Source: Naasia aerilata (GTDB lineage Bacteria > Actinomycetota > Actinomycetes > Actinomycetales > Microbacteriaceae). Taken from it: 64,000 bases of DNA. Both the position numbers and the translations under genes were made by a program. How positions within the stretch are numbered: the stretch's first letter is position 1; the number at the start of each line of letters is the position of its first letter. The notes beneath the pieces were generated by a model. That model had not been told where the DNA came from. It did not search any database and was given only the letters and a program-made list of their open reading frames with translations. The stretch is from the NCBI RefSeq assembly GCF_030296595.1, contig NZ_AP027731.1, positions 1,302,001 to 1,366,000 on the forward strand. The letters are read 5' to 3'. Shown here piece after piece: positions 62,541 through 64,000 of the stretch.

Positions 62541-64000
62541 GCCCACGTGCCGAGGATGGGGACGCCGCCGCGACCCACGTCGAGGAGTCCGCCGATCCCG
62601 AATCGCCCGATCCCGCTGCCGCGGAGCCGACCGGGAGTGCAGAGCCGGACGAGGCCGGGCACCCGGCTCCCCGGGCGCGGGGACTCGCGCGCGGTGTCGC
62701 AGGCGCCGGTCTCGCCGCCCTGGGCGTCGTGTTCGGCGACATCGGAACGAGCCCGCTGTACGCCCTGAAGACGGTGTTCACGATCGACGGCGGCATCGTG
62801 ACGCCGTCGGCGGCCGACGTCTACGGGGTCGTGTCGCTCATGTTCTGGAGCATCACGATCATCGTGTCGATCAAGTACGTCACCGTGCTCATGCGCGCCG
62901 ACAACGACGGCGAGGGGGCGTGATGGCGCTGGCCGCACTCGCGCAGCGCCTCTACAAGCACCGCGCCCGCCGCACGGGGTTCCTCCTCCTCATCGGCATC
63001 ATCGGGGTCGCGCTCTTCTACGGCGACTCCATCATCACGCCGGCGGTGAGCGTGCTCTCGGCGGTCGAGGGGCTGCAGGTCGCCGCTCCCGGAGTCGCCC
63101 ACCTCACGGTGCTGATCGCGGCCGTCATCCTCACGGCGCTCTTCGCCGTCCAGCGGTTCGGCACCGGGCCGGTCGGCAAGCTGTTCGGTCCCGTCATGCT
63201 GCTCTGGTTCGCGGTCCTCGCGCTCGCCGGGCTCGTCATGGTCGTGCAGCACCCGTCCGTGCTGCAGGGCCTGTCTCCGACTTGGGCGGTCGTCTTCGTC
63301 GTGGCGCATCCCGGGATCGCGTTCATCGCCATGGGCGCGGTGGTGCTCGTCATCACCGGCGCCGAGGCGCTGTACGCCGACATGGGGCACTTCGGCCGAT
63401 CGCCGATCCGCCGGGCCTGGTTCTTCGTGGTGTTCCCGGCCCTCACGCTCAACTACCTCGGCCAGGCCTCGCTCGTGCTGCACGACCCGAAGGCCAGGAG
63501 CGACCCGTTCCTCCTGCTCTTCCCGGATTTCCTGAGGCTGCCTGTCGTGATCCTGGCGACGGTCGCCACGATCATCGCCAGCCAGGCCGTCATCACGGGG
63601 GCCTTCTCCCTGTCTCGCCAGGCGGTGCAGCTGGGGCTGCTGCCGCCCTCACGGTGCGCCAGACGTCGAAGCACGAGAGCGGCCAGATCTACCTTCCGGT
63701 GGTGAACACGCTGCTGTTCCTCGGCGTCCTCGCGGTCATGCTGACCTTCGGGTCCTCCGCGGCACTCGCGACGGCCTACGGCGTGTCCGTGACCGGCGCG
63801 CTCGTGGTCGACACCGTGCTCCTGCTGGTGGTCGCTCCGGTGCTCTGGGGGTCGCGGCCCTGGCAGGAGGTGCTCGCGGCCATCGCCTTCGGGGGCTCGA
63901 GCTCACCTTCCTGTCGGGCAACCTCTCCAAGGTCCTGCACGGGGGCTGGGTCCCCCTCCTTCTCGCGGCAGTCATCATCCTCGTCATGGCGACGTGGCGT
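62537..64000 (+). CDS. kup: Kup/KUP potassium uptake protein (partial, three frameshifts)
   Basis: Inner-membrane K+/H+ symporter. A long Ala/Glu/Pro-rich N-terminus leads into [20 protein letters not shown], the Kup hallmark. Then come [73 protein letters not shown]. Breaks occur in the runs at 62914-62918 (restores [13 protein letters not shown]), 63646-63648 (restores [15 protein letters not shown]) and 63891-63895 (restores [20 protein letters not shown]); each needs one base. The C-terminus lies beyond the window. It is a second K+ system besides Trk at 24-26 kb. Confidence 0.92.

Noticed and set aside
1-64000. Programmed ribosomal frameshifting as explanation of the split genes
   Set aside because: The breaks occur in some 21 unrelated genes, nearly all at short C/G runs and nearly all needing one added base, without slippery heptamers or shared downstream structures. 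Sequencing error is far simpler.

Overview
The window is a 64 kb stretch of very GC-rich chromosomal DNA from an actinobacterium, most likely a member of the Microbacteriaceae. The evidence is the menaquinone pathway with ResB/CcsB cytochrome c maturation, a short archaeal-type AspRS, DUF222-HNH and DUF4287/DUF4229 proteins, the 32-residue AURKAIP1/COX24-type ribosomal protein, heavy use of GTG/TTG starts, and many TAnnnT -10 boxes 6-8 nt before start codons. It is housekeeping plus catabolic chromosome. No rRNA, CRISPR array, integrase or intact insertion sequence was seen. The first gene (glpX) and the last (kup) run off the window ends.

Layout. 0-7.5 kb: a leftward L-rhamnose operon (rhaI, esterase, rhaDE fusion, rhaB, then glpX) under a LacI regulator with a 16-bp perfect operator palindrome on the promoter. 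7.5-19.2 kb: mixed metabolic genes (PHP phosphoesterase, Zn-alcohol dehydrogenase with a membrane partner, ABC-F ATPase, ROK kinase, MFS transporter, mannose-6-P isomerase, coiled-coil protein, secreted hydrolase-like protein, Gfo/Idh oxidoreductase). 19.2-29.2 kb: regulators and housekeeping (MarR, winged-helix regulator with a small Cys-rich ORF upstream, upp, tadA, proC, Trk/Ktr K+ uptake, ArsR, excisionase-like HTH, bS22-like protein, glutaredoxin, aspS), with a repeat-rich non-coding block at 23.9-24.3 kb. 29.2-33.8 kb: thiol/cytochrome c maturation operon (phosphatase, TlpA, CcdA, ResB, CcsB). 33.9-45.7 kb: menaquinone biosynthesis (menC, B, E, A, D, F, G, long-chain prenyl synthase) and a ferredoxin-NADP reductase. 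45.8-56.3 kb: HNH protein, cardiolipin synthase, YajQ, tRNA-Tyr, propeller protein plus IMPase, two M23 peptidase paralogues, GH13 glucosidase. 56.4-62.3 kb: tRNA-Thr, tRNA-Met, a tandem-repeat patch, then an XRE-cupin regulator divergent from a ureohydrolase, amidase, NCS1 permease and nitrilase cluster. 62.5-64 kb: kup.

How it fits together. Rhamnose breakdown yields DHAP and lactaldehyde, and the SDR domain oxidises the lactaldehyde. A fructose-1,6-bisphosphatase at the end of that operon makes sense, because growth on rhamnose needs gluconeogenesis. The cytochrome c and menaquinone blocks together supply the respiratory chain. The ureohydrolase-amidase-permease-nitrilase cluster looks like a nitrogen-scavenging pathway whose substrate I cannot name.

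Quality warning. About 21 genes carry apparent frameshifts, roughly 27 in all. Nearly all are repaired by adding one base to a C or G run, usually of 4 or 5. This pattern points to systematic homopolymer undercalling in the source sequence, not to real gene decay. I annotate these as single genes and give each break point.
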